A DNA stretch of 64,000 nt from Branchipolynoe longqiensis (taxonomy: Eukaryota; Annelida; Polychaeta; Phyllodocida; Polynoidae), in assembly GCA_030323885.1 (NCBI GenBank), contig CM059186.1, positions 146,366,810 through 146,430,809 of the forward strand. The letters run 5' to 3'. Both the position numbers and the translations under genes were made by a program. Below, piece after piece: positions 1-10,149 of the stretch (position 1 is its first letter; every line of letters begins with the position of its first letter). A model generated the notes under the pieces. That model was not told the origin of the DNA, did not search any database, and worked only from the letters and a program-made list of their open reading frames with translations.

Positions 1-173
1 GGCCAGCCAGAGGTATCGATCTCAACCAACATACGTGTTACATTGTCTCTTATGGTGTCTATAATAATATGTCTAAACAATCCTGAATTGAAAAATGCCT
101 GGAAGACTAGTGCTTCGACGCTGACAAAAGAACATATTGTCATGGGAGGGGTGATGAAAATGGGAAATATTAC

Positions 174-245
174 GCCTAGAGCGGGACTCGAACCCACATC
201 TCTTAGCATTCCGGGCCAGCGTACTAAGCATTACACCACCTAGGC
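174..245 (-). tRNA. tRNA-like sequence, probable pseudogene or SINE head
   Basis: On the minus strand these 72 bases form a 7-bp acceptor stem (GCCTAGG with TCTAGGC, one G-U pair), a D-arm (GTGT/ACGC) and a T-arm (GTGGG/CCCGC) with the loop TTCGAGT. The A box (GGTGTAATGCTTAG) resembles tRNA-Gln or tRNA-Glu. The anticodon stem is weak (CTGGC against GCTAA, one mismatch), and the loop CCGGAAT would put GGA (Ser) at the anticodon, which does not suit the Gln-like body. I read it as a decayed tRNA or the head of a tRNA-derived repeat. A functional tRNA is possible but less likely. Confidence 0.45.
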
Positions 246-429
246 TCCCTGATATCACCATACTGCCCACACCTATCTGTCTATGCGGCTACTTGTCTGA
301 GAGGTCAGTGCAGACCACCACAATATTCAGCGGAATAGACATAATACATTACTTCCCCCCCCCCCCATACTAAAAAAAAAAATCATTCAAAAACCCAGTT
401 TCGGTCATGAACTTGTAATGCCGTCCGCA

Positions 430-690
430 TCTAATCACGTGATGGATGACTCACACGTGATATAACCCCGGCTGTAGCCATGTGTGGCTGCTGTTGGATT
501 GTAGCTGTGGTAGTGCGTGTGTGTCACGTGTCCTGTCCACACTGCTCACGTCCACCCGTTCATCAAAGAAGCTGCACATGTCTTACTTACCCCGCGCCAT
601 TGATCTGGTACCGTTCACTTAACTACTGCAGCCTGCCCGACCGGAAGTGGTGGTCACGTGAGCGGTCCATCGCCATTTCGAAATACCATT
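430..690 (+). promoter_or_regulatory. candidate TATA-less promoter-like motif cluster
   Basis: The stretch holds four CACGTG E-boxes (436-441, 454-459, 525-530, 655-660), an ETS-type CCGGAAGT at 641-648 and a YY1-like GCCATTTC at 672-679. CpG looks higher than in the AT-rich flanks. A splice-donor-like GGTAAGA lies at 984-990. In animals these motifs often occur together in housekeeping promoters. The association here is inference: no first exon or downstream coding sequence could be identified. Confidence 0.25.
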
Positions 691-1328
691 GTGGTGAAGC
701 TTCGCAGCGCAACCTCAGTGTTGTTTCTTTCTTTACTAAAACATATGAAGTGGGCGAGATTACACGACCGGTGGAAATGTGCGCTGGGCTGATTAGCTCG
801 CATTCTGAAGTCCGACCCATCAGACGTGTTTCTGCATGCTCTGATGTTTTAGACGAGATTTAGGCTTTTATTGTCGAAATTCCAAACTGATTTAACTTAA
901 CAAATACGGGAGGGGATATAGTTATTGTACTTAGTCGTTATTCAGTGAAATTGAACTATGAAAGAACTCCCCATGTTAGTTAGGGTAAGAATAAAGCTGT
1001 GAGCTCTTAAGAAGTAATTGGAACGTTCCTTGCATTCTTTACTATTCTCCAGTCTTATATTATTAACCGTTATGGTCAACTTGATATTGCTATTCAATTG
1101 TTCTATAGATGTATTTAATTAAGGGCCTTCCACCCCACAGACTGTATGGAGTCAAACTACCCACCTCCGGGGATATAGTAGCCACCTTACTAGCCTGGGT
1201 CAGGTTAGCATGAAGGCGGTCAACCGGCGGCAGGCCTAGAAATTCACATGGAAACAATTATATATTAACACATAGCCTCGCCTTAAGGGGGGGTGGAATA
1301 GCCAAATGGTTAAACAAAAAATATATAT
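691..1328. other. no recognisable feature
   Basis: This is AT-rich unique-looking sequence after the promoter-like cluster. A 127-codon open frame crosses 480-863, but it has no recognisable domain and overlaps the motif cluster, so I did not call it a gene. Confidence 0.4.
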
Positions 1329-1585
1329 ATGCCTGTCTCAAAAGGTCCTAATTCTTCATTTTGTTGTCCATAGTAATGATTGACACAAAACAGCACAGAA
1401 ATGGTTACACTGAAAACACAAGGACATTTGCTTCAAATCAATATGTATTCTATTGGGATTAATAAACACCATGTAAAAAACAAATCAGTTTATCCTGAGA
1501 AAATGCATAAGTAAATAGTGTGTTGATCGTTACTATTGACAAAGTTTTGTCCCATATTGCTTAGCACCTTTTGAGACAGTCTCAT
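1329..1585. mobile_element. 257-bp MITE, copy 1 (TGTCTCAAAAGG ends, TA target)
   Basis: The inverted ends read GCCTGTCTCAAAAGG on the left and, reverse complemented, GAGACTGTCTCAAAAGG on the right. TA dinucleotides flank the element. It has no coding capacity. A near-identical copy lies at 27833-28090. The TA target suggests a Tc1/mariner-like transposase acting in trans. Confidence 0.75.
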
Positions 1586-1710
1586 TATAAGTATATAGGT
1601 ATATAAACGGTGTATACATACCTATATATATGTATATCTGTGAAAGAATACCCAAACGACACACACTATATATATATATATATATATGTACAAAACTGTG
1701 TATACATATA

Positions 1711-2501
1711 CAGTAAAACTTCTCTATACCGACCCCTCCACAGATCGACCACTCCCTTATATCGATCGCTTTATTTGGGTCCCAACAATACCATTGTAAG
1801 GATATTCTAACTCTCTAAACCGACCACCTCCATAAATGGACCACTTAATGGGGGTGTCACACTACGACGCTTCTTACCAGCGACCCGTCGACGTGTGAGA
1901 ATTTTGGGCGAAAATAAGGGAAACGTCGGAACCTGCTAGGCACGCGTTATGCGCGCGTCGGTACACGTCGGTCCACTCTCTTTGACGTTGACGGTCGGCG
2001 GACAACGTTGGCGCGCGTTATTGGTCGCCCAAGGTGTTAAGCATGTTAAAAAAAAAACAGCGATCGACAGCGCGCGCAAATATATGGGTAAGGACGTCAG
2101 GCGCGTGTCGCGCTGCGTTGGACGCGCCGGAATAACGTTATGGGAACGCCAGGCAGACGTCGCGCGCGCGGGAGGGTCGTTCCCAACCGTTTCGGCAAAC
2201 TGGGGCGTTTTTGTTTTACGCCCTAGCAACATTTAAGGTTATATGAAGACATCGCGCCAAACCTTTTTTTTCTTTCTTTTTTTTTTCCCCAGCCCGTCGA
2301 CACACGTTGGCGGCGCGCTACTAACACGCTACTCACACGCTGCGCCAACGTCCAATTTCCCCATATTTACCCTAAATCTTTAACGTTTCTCGTCGCTTAA
2401 AATTTTATTTTCAACGCTGACGGGTCGCCGGGAGAAGCGTCGTAGTGTGACAGCCCCATAACATCGGTCCCATGGTCAGTTGATTTAGAGAAGTTTTACT
2501 G
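1711..2501. mobile_element. Tigger/pogo-like MITE, split by a nested insertion
   Basis: The left end CAGTAAAACTTCTCTA and the right end AGAGAAGTTTTACTG are inverted, and TA flanks both sides (1709-1710 and 2502-2503). About 180 bp of the element remains. The rest is a 610-bp Harbinger-like MITE inserted at 1849. Related copies lie at 13744 and 29948. CAGT termini and TA duplications are characteristic of pogo/Tigger elements. Confidence 0.8.
1849..2458. mobile_element. Harbinger-like MITE HM1, copy a (TAA duplication)
   Basis: The termini contain TGTCACACTACGACGCTTC and its inverse. TAA flanks both sides (1846-1848 and 2459-2461), which fits the TWA target duplication of PIF/Harbinger. The interior is CpG- and CGCG-rich, has no supported ORF, and includes a SINE tail piece at about 2205-2245. 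A second copy in the opposite orientation lies at 60520-61127. Confidence 0.8.
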
Positions 2502-2519
2502 TATATGTATATCTATGAA

Positions 2520-2945
2520 AGAATATCCAAACACACACTATATATATATGTACATAAACAGTGCATACACACATATATATATACAATATGAATATATAAA
2601 TATATATATATAATATATATATATAAAAGAATCGTCAAACACACACAAACTATATATATACCAAAATATGTTGCACTCAATCTTTCACAGCACACACTAT
2701 ACATATGTACATAAACAGTGCACACATATATGTGGTGTATAACGTATTATGCGAGTATAAAAATACGAAGGGAATTTCCTATTTATTCTATATTATTATT
2801 ATTACTTCATACCACCTGGCCGACATTGTCAGTCGTGCCAGAGGATATATGAATATATAAACATATATATATAGAATATATATATATATATATAAAAGAA
2901 TCGTCAAAAACACACAAACTATATATATAATATATACCAAAATAT
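2520..2945. repeat. TATA-rich microsatellite block
   Basis: Runs of TATATA alternate with a duplicated segment (AAAGAATCGTCAAA, then CACACAAACTATATA) seen at about 2625-2700 and 2893-2960. A local tandem duplication explains the repetition. Confidence 0.6.
2745..2850 (+). repeat. CGAGTATAA-family repeat fragment
   Basis: The sequence ATTATGCGAGTATAAAAA, followed by ACGAAGGGAAT, matches the copy near 27070 and resembles those at 30180 and 43490. It lies next to TATA microsatellite. It appears to be one end of a dispersed family whose best-preserved copy is at 56876-57250. Confidence 0.5.
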
Positions 2946-2965
2946 GTTGCATTCAATCTTTCACA

Positions 2966-3178
2966 GCACCCGTCCTGATAAAACCCTATTTGTTGCTAGG
3001 GCGTTAAACCCCCAACAAATAAATCTTTCAGAGCGATGTGTGCATGTTTATTCAATTTCTATGCGGAAGCTTATTACAAATTAACGCACGCCTTTTCGTC
3101 TAACTCCTACATGTAAAGTATGTTTGTTTGTTGTTGTTTTACGCCCTAGCAACCCCTAAGGTCATATCAGGACGGGCA
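2966..3178. repeat. SINE tail fragments, head to head
   Basis: A plus-strand SINE tail (TGTTGCTAGGGCGT) at about 2966-3022 is followed by a minus-strand tail (ACGCCCTAGCAAC, then GGTCATATCAGGACGG) at 3121-3178. Both lack the tRNA-like head. Confidence 0.6.
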
Positions 3179-3362
3179 TGTAAAGCTTCAACCCTACACA
3201 TCTCACACTTGGCCCTTCGTCTTTTCTTGTTGTTAATGTGTTAGTTAATTAAGCAGGATAAATTAATCTTGTTGTTGTTGCCGCGTTAATTAAGCAGGAT
3301 TAATTTTCAATCGCGAACAATTGATCTTCCTCATTTCTCCTCACCATATCCAAGCGACGTCA

Positions 3363-3482
3363 AACTGGGTAGCAACAATTTTATTTTTCATAAGTCAGTA
3401 GTTTTACTCGGCCAGGGTTCGAACTCGGTGGTTCAAATCACGCGACCTACCAAAACGGAAAGCGGTCGCTCTAGTCATTGTT
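3363..3482 (-). repeat. SINE head fragment
   Basis: Read on the minus strand this gives the degenerate A box, a GGTTCGAAC-type B box and the flanking AGTCAAAC-like segment of the window's main SINE family. The tail is missing. Confidence 0.55.
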
Positions 3483-3554
3483 ATCTGGTCCACACTTCCG
3501 GTATCCGTATTCTAATGCCCACCACACACCTATGCACCTGCTACTCCAGGACCA

Positions 3555-4270
3555 TCACTACACCCCCACCTCCCACCCTACCCCACCCGACCACATCCAC
3601 ATACTCCAGCCATCCATCACCACACCCCTAACATAGTCTATCCCCACATCCCCCACCCCACCTCCCCCACGCCACCTCCCCCACCCTACCTCCTCCACCA
3701 TCCACTATCCACACAGCGTCGCCTTCTATCGAATATCATATGGCACTCCCTCTCTCCCCCATGCACCTCCCCCCTCCCCTCCCGCCCCTTCAATCTGTCC
3801 CACTGAGAGAGTCGTCCCACCCGCCACCAGCCTCCCAACCCCTGCTGACCGCCGTCCACCCCGCCCGCCGCCCGCTGCCTGTCCCCTCGCCTGCTACCGC
3901 CCCCGCCCTCCGGCCCCCGCCTCATACCTAACCCCGCCTCCTACCGCCCAGCCTCCTCCCGCCACCTGCCCCCCCCCCCCCCCGCCCTCCGCCCACCGCC
4001 CGCCGCCCTCCTCCATCCGCCCACCGCCCACGTCCCACCGCCCACCGCCCACCGCCCACCACCCGCCTCCATTCGCCCACCGCCCACCGCCCGCCGCCCG
4101 CCGCCCGCCGCCCGCCTCCATTTGCCCACCGCCCGCCGCCCGCCACCCGCCACCCACCACCCACCGCCCACCGCCCACCACCCGCCGCCCGCTGCCCGCC
4201 GCCCGTCCTACCGCCGCCCACCGTCCACCCCCGGCCTCCCACCGCCCAGCTCCCACCCGCCGCCCGTCTG
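3555..4270. repeat. C-rich minisatellite, CGCCCAC-type units
   Basis: From about 3880 the plus strand is built of CGCCCAC/CGCCCGC heptamers. Before that it is a looser CCACCT/CCCCTCC tract. Open frames of 60-133 codons on both strands here are products of the repeat. A run of about 14 C lies near 3970. Confidence 0.85.
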
Positions 4271-4810
4271 CAGTCTGTCTGGGGCGGGCCGGGGCCTCCT
4301 ACACCGCACTGCTGTGCTCTACATTGCACAGCGCCGTGACAGATTGCCTATTTGACGAGTCCATTCACAAAATACGCAGCGCCCTATCATCCCGAGAGAC
4401 TGGCGACCTGGGGCGGCTATTTCCTATGGGTTTTCTTTGTGTCCTTAAAAAGAACAATTAAACAAAAGTCTCATGGAGCAATGGATCCGAAGCCATTTGC
4501 GCCTCGCCTAGTGCAACCGGGAAGCTGGTTGACTTTCAACACACCCAGTTTAAAATATCGCTCACGATGCGCGTTTTCCTATTTAAAAAAGGGAAGAAGA
4601 AATAAAAGTGTGAGTCGGTATGTGGGTGTGGGAGGGAGTGGGAGTTTCACACAATTCCGCACTACCTAGGCACATTCTTCGAATTCCTCAACTTCATATT
4701 CAGATGGTGTATTTGGTATCGCGCATAACAAGACATAGAAGTTGATGAATTTGTACTTGCCTCCACCCACCCACACATATAATATATACCTATGCTGATA
4801 CCTATTTTTA
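4271..4810. other. no recognisable feature
   Basis: Mixed-composition sequence between the C-rich array and a SINE. A 105-codon open frame at 4352-4669 has no recognisable motif. Confidence 0.35.
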
Positions 4811-5122
4811 TTTCTTGAAGATTTATACTGTCTATCATGGAGAAGTCTGAATAGACTTCTTTTCACCATAAGACAGTTTGTCGATAGAAGAAAGCCCGAG
4901 CCTACACTTTTACTGACCCAAGGGATTTTTAACCTCCCACACCACATTGACATGGTATGAGAGCAACTGGCCTTTGATGGCGCTGTAAGCTATACAAAGC
5001 GGTGGAAATCCAAATTGGCAGAGGTGGGGGCTAAGGGAATCAAACCACTGACCTTCAGATGAGGAGTCCGACCTAGAAAAAAGTCAGACACTCTAACCAC
5101 TCTGCAACAGAGAACACCACAT
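4811..5122 (-). repeat. second SINE family (SINE-II), copy 1
   Basis: This about 310-bp segment matches 25113-25425 over its whole length. On the minus strand it starts with a tRNA-like head (GTTGCAGAGTGGTTAGAG as A box, GTGGTTTGATTCC as B box), like tRNA-Leu or tRNA-Ser. The body is unrelated to the main SINE family. The copies differ by scattered substitutions, which suggests moderate age. Confidence 0.75.
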
Positions 5123-5203
5123 AATTGTTATTCATTATATACCCTTTTTTATTATATATCATATATGTTATATTATTATATGCGTGATATATTTGAAACA
5201 AAG

Positions 5204-5372
5204 CGGGCAAAGAAAAAGATGGGAAGACAACATCAGAGAATGGACTGGCCTGGATTTAAGCAAGTCCCAGAGGGTAGTGGAGAACAGGGTAAGATAGAGA
5301 AAACTCTTTGCAAAATCATCTTTGGTGCCCCGATGACCCGTTTGGTTAAAGGGTTGATGATGATGATTTATT
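5204..5372 (+). pseudogene. LINE reverse transcriptase C-terminal remnant
   Basis: The frame starting at 5214 reads KRWEDNIREWTGLDLS, then SQRVVENRVR, which is the C-terminal signature of many invertebrate non-LTR retrotransposon RTs. In-frame stops at 5295-5297 and 5334-5336 break it before the natural end at 5355. A TGATGATGATGA tail follows, typical of a LINE 3' end. The copy is 5'-truncated and dead. The clade cannot be set from this fragment. Confidence 0.7.
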
Positions 5373-5494
5373 AATATACGATACATAACTAAATCTAACG
5401 AGTGAAACCATGCAGACAAATTATTGGTATACATCATCGGTGACCTGCTTGTAAAACAAGGGATGAATACAAGGCTATCCTAAAATACATAGTC

Positions 5495-5965
5495 TGGTAT
5501 GTGTGGGTATGTATGGGGGGAGTTTGTGTGAGTATGTGAATGTGTGTTTGTATGTGATTGTGTGTGATTGTGTGTGTGTGTGAGTGTGTATGACTGTGTG
5601 AGGGTGTGAGTGTGTGTGAGTGTGTGCGTGTCTATGAGTGTGTATATGTGGGCGTACGTGTATGTGGGGAGTGTGGGGAGCGTGTGGGAGTATGTGTGTG
5701 CGCGTGTGTGAGTGTGAGTGTTAGTGTGTGTGTCTGGGTGTGTGTGTCTGTGTGTGTGAGTGTTTGGGAGTAGGTGTGTGTGAGTGTGTGTGTGAGTGTG
5801 GGTGTGAGTGTATGGGAGTGCATGGGATTGTGTGCGCGTGTGTGAGTGTGTGCGTGTGAGTGCGTGCGAGTGAGTGTTGAGTGGGTGTGTGAGTGGGTGT
5901 GTGAGTGGGTGTGTGAGTCGTGTGTCTGTGAGTATGTAGGAGTGTGTGAATGTGTGTGCATGTCT
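5495..5965. repeat. GT-rich microsatellite (GTGTGAGT-type)
   Basis: The plus strand is built of GTGTGTGA/GTGAGTGT variants with almost no C. The minus-strand 112-codon open frame (TH/SH repeats) is a repeat shadow. Confidence 0.9.
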
Positions 5966-5999
5966 AACAATGACGGAGGGGGTGGTACTGCTACATAAC

Positions 6000-6200
6000 T
6001 GCAGCTATATATATGTACGGTATAACCAATTCTACGAGTATAATTATCCGGAAACCGATTATCTATGAACTGTGTCCTCTGTTCATATCAACCTCACACT
6101 ACACCTCCTAACTGACACTCCTCTAGTCATCTACTGGTTAGGCCTTCTGCCTCGCCTGGTGGCGCCACCTGCCGCGTGTTCCTCGCCTTTCTCCGCCTCA
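6000..6200 (+). repeat. CGAGTATAA-family repeat copy
   Basis: It starts with GTATAACCAATTCTACGAGT and continues with ATCCGGAAACCGATTAT, ACTGTGTCCTCTGTTCATAT, CTACTGGTTAGGCCTTCTGC and GGTGGCGCCACC. The copy at 38120-38310 shares all of these blocks except an intact GGTGGCGCCA core. Confidence 0.65.
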
Positions 6201-6310
6201 CACATATACAACTCGCCCTAACATTACAATTTTTGTCGGCAAGAGGCACTTATCTGTTGCCAGAGAATACACTTTTCCAACCCACTTACCTTTTGTCTTT
6301 TCTTCCATTT

Positions 6311-6530
6311 AGCATGTTTCCACTTCAAATATCTCCTGAGTCAGTTTAAATTTAAATTACTTCAAATTAAAGTAAGGTAGATTATAAGGATCAACCTAAT
6401 AAACAACTTAAATGAAGTGACTTCAAATTAAGGTTAGGTAGATTACAATGATCAACCAAATAGGCCTCTCTCTATTTCAATTTCAGAACATTTTAGAAAC
6501 TCAAAATCGTCGAACCACGCAACTTTAAGA
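6311..6530. repeat. dispersed repeat D3, copy 1
   Basis: It shares GCATGTTT, CACTTCAAATATCTCC, a variable AT-rich stretch, GATCAACCTAAT and a segment ending in GCAACTTTAA with copies at 9046-9200 and 12966-13125. No coding capacity or terminal repeats were found. Confidence 0.6.
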
Positions 6531-7019
6531 CGCTTCTGGTACCGTACCTTTATTTTTATTTTAATTTTTTTTATAGTGACATTTTGTGCGGCGTCATGTC
6601 GTCGTGAACTAATTATAATTAGCAAGTGGGTAATTAAACATGTTGGCTGCAGGCTAACATGGGTAATTTGCACACGAGGCGCTGGTCTATTTTTAGCTTT
6701 CTTCGTGGTTCCTGTACACCTAGCCCGTCACTTCTTCCCTGGCTGCTCTACCCGACACTGCGATCACCACCCTCCCACCCACTTATTAGGGGTTTGAGCG
6801 CTGCACGGGGGCTTCTCATCATCTCATCATCATGAACTCTGGACACGTTGCGAGTTGCTCAATACATGCACAAACTGAACTGAACTGCTCAGGGCGTCTG
6901 GGTCTTTGTGCCTGGCCCTCACTGCCATGCCGCTGATACGTCAGCCAAGATTAAATTTTATTAAATTTTATTAAATAAATAAATGACTATTAAACTTTCA
7001 TATCTGCTTTGTTACTGTT

Positions 7020-7705
7020 ATTGTATGTCTGTGCGTACGAGTGTGTGAATTACAGTGGGGTGGGAGTGTGTGGTGTGGGAGTGTGTCTGGATGTGGGTGT
7101 GACTATATGTGTGAGTGTGTGTGGGGAGTGTGTGTGTGTGGGAGTATGTGTGTGTGTGGGTGGGAGTGGATGGGAGTATGTGTGTGTGGGTGGGTGTCAG
7201 TGTGTGTGGGTGGGTGTGTGTGAGTGTGTGTGAGTGTATGGGAGTGGGTGCGTGTGTTGGAGTGTGTGCGTGTGTGTGCGAGTGAGTGTTGAGTGGGGGG
7301 TGTGGGTGCGTGAGTCGTGTATCAGTGAGTATGTGGGAGTGTGTGAATGTATGTGTGTGGGGGGGGGAGTATGTGGGAGTGTGTGTGTGTGTTTGTGAGT
7401 GCTTGTGTGATTGTGTGTGAGTGTGTGAGTGCGTGAGTGTGTGTGAGTGCGTGAGTGTGTGTGAGTGCGTGAGTGTGTGTGAGTGTGTGAGTGTCTGTGA
7501 GTGTGTGTATGTGGGCGTACGTGAGATTGTGTGTGAGTGTGTGTGGGGAGTGTGTGGGAGTATGTGCGTGTGAGTGTGTGTGTGTGTGAGTGTGTATGCG
7601 AGTGTGTCTGAGTGTGCGGGAGTGTGGGTTGGAGAATGTGGGAGTGTGGGTGGGAGAATGTGAGAGTGTGGGAGTGTGTGGGAGTCAGGTGTGGGGGGGG
7701 GGGGG
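7020..7705. repeat. GT-rich microsatellite ending in a poly-G run
   Basis: This is a GTGTGTGAGTGC/GTGTGGGAGT array similar to 5495-5965 and on the same strand. It ends in a run of about 15 G near 7694-7708. Open frames here are repeat shadows. Confidence 0.9.
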
Positions 7706-8028
7706 GGGAGGGGCGGTCTGTGCCCGGCGCCTTTGGTGGCGGGGTATTAGCGTTGGCCAGACGGTGTGTCCACGAGGGCTGGGCCGGTGCTGTCGGGGCA
7801 ATGTGCGGCTCCTTTGCCGGCGGCGCTTGGCTTCTGGTGCCGGCCCTGTAGGACGTTCAAAACACTACCCCGTTGAAAACACGATGGTAGTGTTTTCAAC
7901 CTAAATTGAAAACACTACTGTTAAGTTCAAAACACTACCCCGTACATACGTCCAAAACACTATCGAAGTTCAAAACACTATCACAACATGGCAGTGGGGG
8001 CTGTAAAAGTGTAAGTGTAATTATAATG

Positions 8029-8345
8029 CTGCTTGTTTGTTTGTTGTTGTTTTATGTCATAGCAACATCTAAGGTCATATCAGGATGGGTACTGACTTGT
8101 GACAGTGTACACTCATGGAAACCAGGCCACCAGCACCATGACATGATATTCCTCTCAGTCACATTATCCTGACACTGAGCCAACCAGTCCTTGCCCTATC
8201 CTAATAATGCCGATCACCAGGCTAGGAAGCAACAAGTATCAATTTTTAAGTCATTGGTTTGACTCAACCAGGGTTCAAACACACGACATCACAATCTACC
8301 AACACGGGAGACCGACGCTCTAACTCATTCGGCCATCCCGTCTGG
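8029..8345 (-). repeat. main SINE family, near full-length copy
   Basis: Read on the minus strand: tRNA-like head (GGGATGGCCGAATGAGTTAG as A box, GTTTGAACCCTGG as B box), a body with TTAGGATAGGGCAAGGACTGG, then the tail CTGATATGACCTTAGATG, TTGCTA and (CAA)n. It lies inside the fold-back element and is therefore younger than it. Confidence 0.8.
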
Positions 8346-8409
8346 TCTGTAATGTCACAAAATGTAACCTACTGGTACATATTGATATGCTGACCATGCT
8401 GCGGTGTTC

Positions 8410-8556
8410 GATTGATTGTTTGTTGTTGTTTTATGTCCTAGCAACATCTATGGTCATCTCAGTATGGGTACTGACTTGTGACAGTGCACACTCATGGTGC
8501 CTTTATTATAGTGCTGCCCCACTGGGAGACCAGGCTGCCAGCACCATGAGAGTAGT
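8410..8556 (-). repeat. main SINE family, truncated copy
   Basis: Only the tail half is present (GTTTTATGTCCTAGCAACAT, then GGACTGTCAC-type body up to the GTGCTGGCAGCC segment). It is the second SINE in the fold-back element. Confidence 0.7.
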
Positions 8557-8859
8557 GTTTTGAACTTAAAGGGAGTGTTTTGAACTTAAGATAGTGTTTT
8601 GAGCGTGGCCACAGTAGTGTTTTGAACCTACCTTTAACTAAGTTGAAAACACTACCGTAGTGTTTTGAACCTAGGTTGAAAACACTACCATAGTGTTGTT
8701 GTGGGGTAGTGTTTTGAACTTACTACACCGGCGGACGCTCGGGCGACCAGCGAGTGACGTGACGTAATCTGATGGTGAATCGGTGTTATAGCAGGACCTG
8801 CAACACCAGGCCAGGGGAACGTGCAGTGAGCCGGCATTCTGGTGCATCCATGTCTTGAC

Positions 8860-9243
8860 ACTACACTGCACGTCTCAACAACATACATCCACATGTCTAG
8901 ACAAAATAGACCATGTCAGAGCAAGCTATGTCTCATATATGCATAGTCTGATGAAAACATCAAATTTTAAAAACAAAAGCAATTATATAGATTTGATTCA
9001 AGATGTCTACTTAAAACATCAGCGTTTTGACATGCTTGCAAAATTTATTTTGCATGTTTGCACTTGAAATATCTCAAAAGTTAGCCATTTAAACTGAAAG
9101 TTACTTAGAATTAAAATAACGTACATTATAACGATCAACCTAATATATTTATCTCTGAAGATAATATAAAACCATCGGACGATGCAACTTTTACACCACC
9201 TAAGGCACGTCTAAACAATAGAATGCACACATCACATGTCTAA
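8860..9243. repeat. degenerate 86-bp satellite units and D3 repeat
   Basis: Satellite-like sequence (GCACGTCTCAACAACATACA, then CATGTC and GCTATGTCTC) occurs at about 8866-8935. D3 repeat copy 2 covers about 9046-9200. A satellite unit resumes at 9205 and is cut by the MITE at 9244. Confidence 0.6.
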
Positions 9244-9838
9244 AGTGCCTGTCACACCTTACCGGATTGAGGAACGGACATAAACCGGACAAAGAATTTT
9301 CTAGTCCGGTGGTGTTTGGTATCAAAATGTACCGAAATGTGTCGAAATGTTGCAACAGCCGACGGACGAAACGGGCGCTAAACGGACAAGGAACATACAT
9401 TAACGAATATCCACCGGACGATAACCGAACGATAACCGGATGACAACCGAATGTCAAACGGACGGACCGAACACCAAACGGACACGTACTGGACTGTTTA
9501 CAGACGTGCCGAAAAAACCGACGGACCGAATTCCCCCAACACCATCACCGGACTATTCAGGAAGCAAACCGGAGACGTAACGGATGGGTACCAGACATGA
9601 AACGGACAAAACGGACGAAACGGACTTAAACCGGACACCAACCATACACATCAGTCCGGGGTGTCCGGTACAAGTTTTGTGCATGTTCAAATCTTCCCAC
9701 CGTACACACAGGACACCACTTGCTAGAGAACGGACACGCCGGATGCATACCGTATATAAAACAGACATTGACGTATTTCACCGGACAGTGTCCGTTTTCT
9801 ATCCGTTTCCCCAGTCCGGTAAGGTGTGACTGAGCCTT
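9244..9838. mobile_element. Harbinger-like MITE HM2 (TAA duplication)
   Basis: Inverted ends share GTCACACCTTACCGGA. TAA flanks both sides (9241-9243 and 9839-9841). The neighbouring satellite units supply an almost exact empty site (GTCTAAACAACATAGG). The interior is saturated with CGGAC/CCGGA pentamers and has no supported coding. Open frames up to 91 codons are incidental. Confidence 0.8.
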
Positions 9839-10147
9839 TAACAACCTAGGCCATGTCATAACAAGGTATGTCTTAGCACCACCTACTGCACTACTCAACA
9901 ATAGAATCTACACATCACATGTCTACACAACATAGGTCATGTCATAACAAGGTATGTCTTAGCACCACCTACTGCACGTCTCAACAATAGAATCTACACA
10001 TCACATGTCTAAACAACATAGGTCATGTCATAACAAGGTATGTCTTAGCACCACCTACTGCACTACTCAACAATAGAATCTACACATCACATGTCTAAAC
10101 AACATAGGTCATGTCATAACAAGATACGTCTTAGCACAACCTCCTGC
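9839..10147. repeat. 86-bp satellite array
   Basis: ACAAGGTATGTCTTAGCACC recurs at 9861, 9947, 10033 and (diverged) 10119, giving an exact 86-bp period. Units differ by a few bases. Degenerate units continue to the left of the MITE. Confidence 0.9.
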
Positions 10148-10149
10148 AC

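Larger units (their letters stand above)
7847..8727. mobile_element. fold-back TIR element with about 15 copies of a 14-mer
   Basis: Both ends carry TGTAGKAMGTTCAAAACACT followed by ACCCC (left TGTAGGACG, right reverse complement TGTAGTAAG). About seven copies of the TTCAAAACACTACC motif lie at 7853-7990 and about eight at 8551-8720, mostly inverted between the two sides. Two minus-strand SINE copies lie between them. No transposase is present. Target duplication is unclear: CCGGC-like sequence flanks both sides without an exact match. Confidence 0.7.

Noticed and set aside
480..863. 127-codon frame as a gene
   Set aside because: No recognisable domain. It overlaps promoter-like motifs, and the length is within chance for this composition.
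9839..10147. CRISPR-like array
   Set aside because: Units of 86 bp are contiguous near-copies with no unique spacers, and the genome is eukaryotic.
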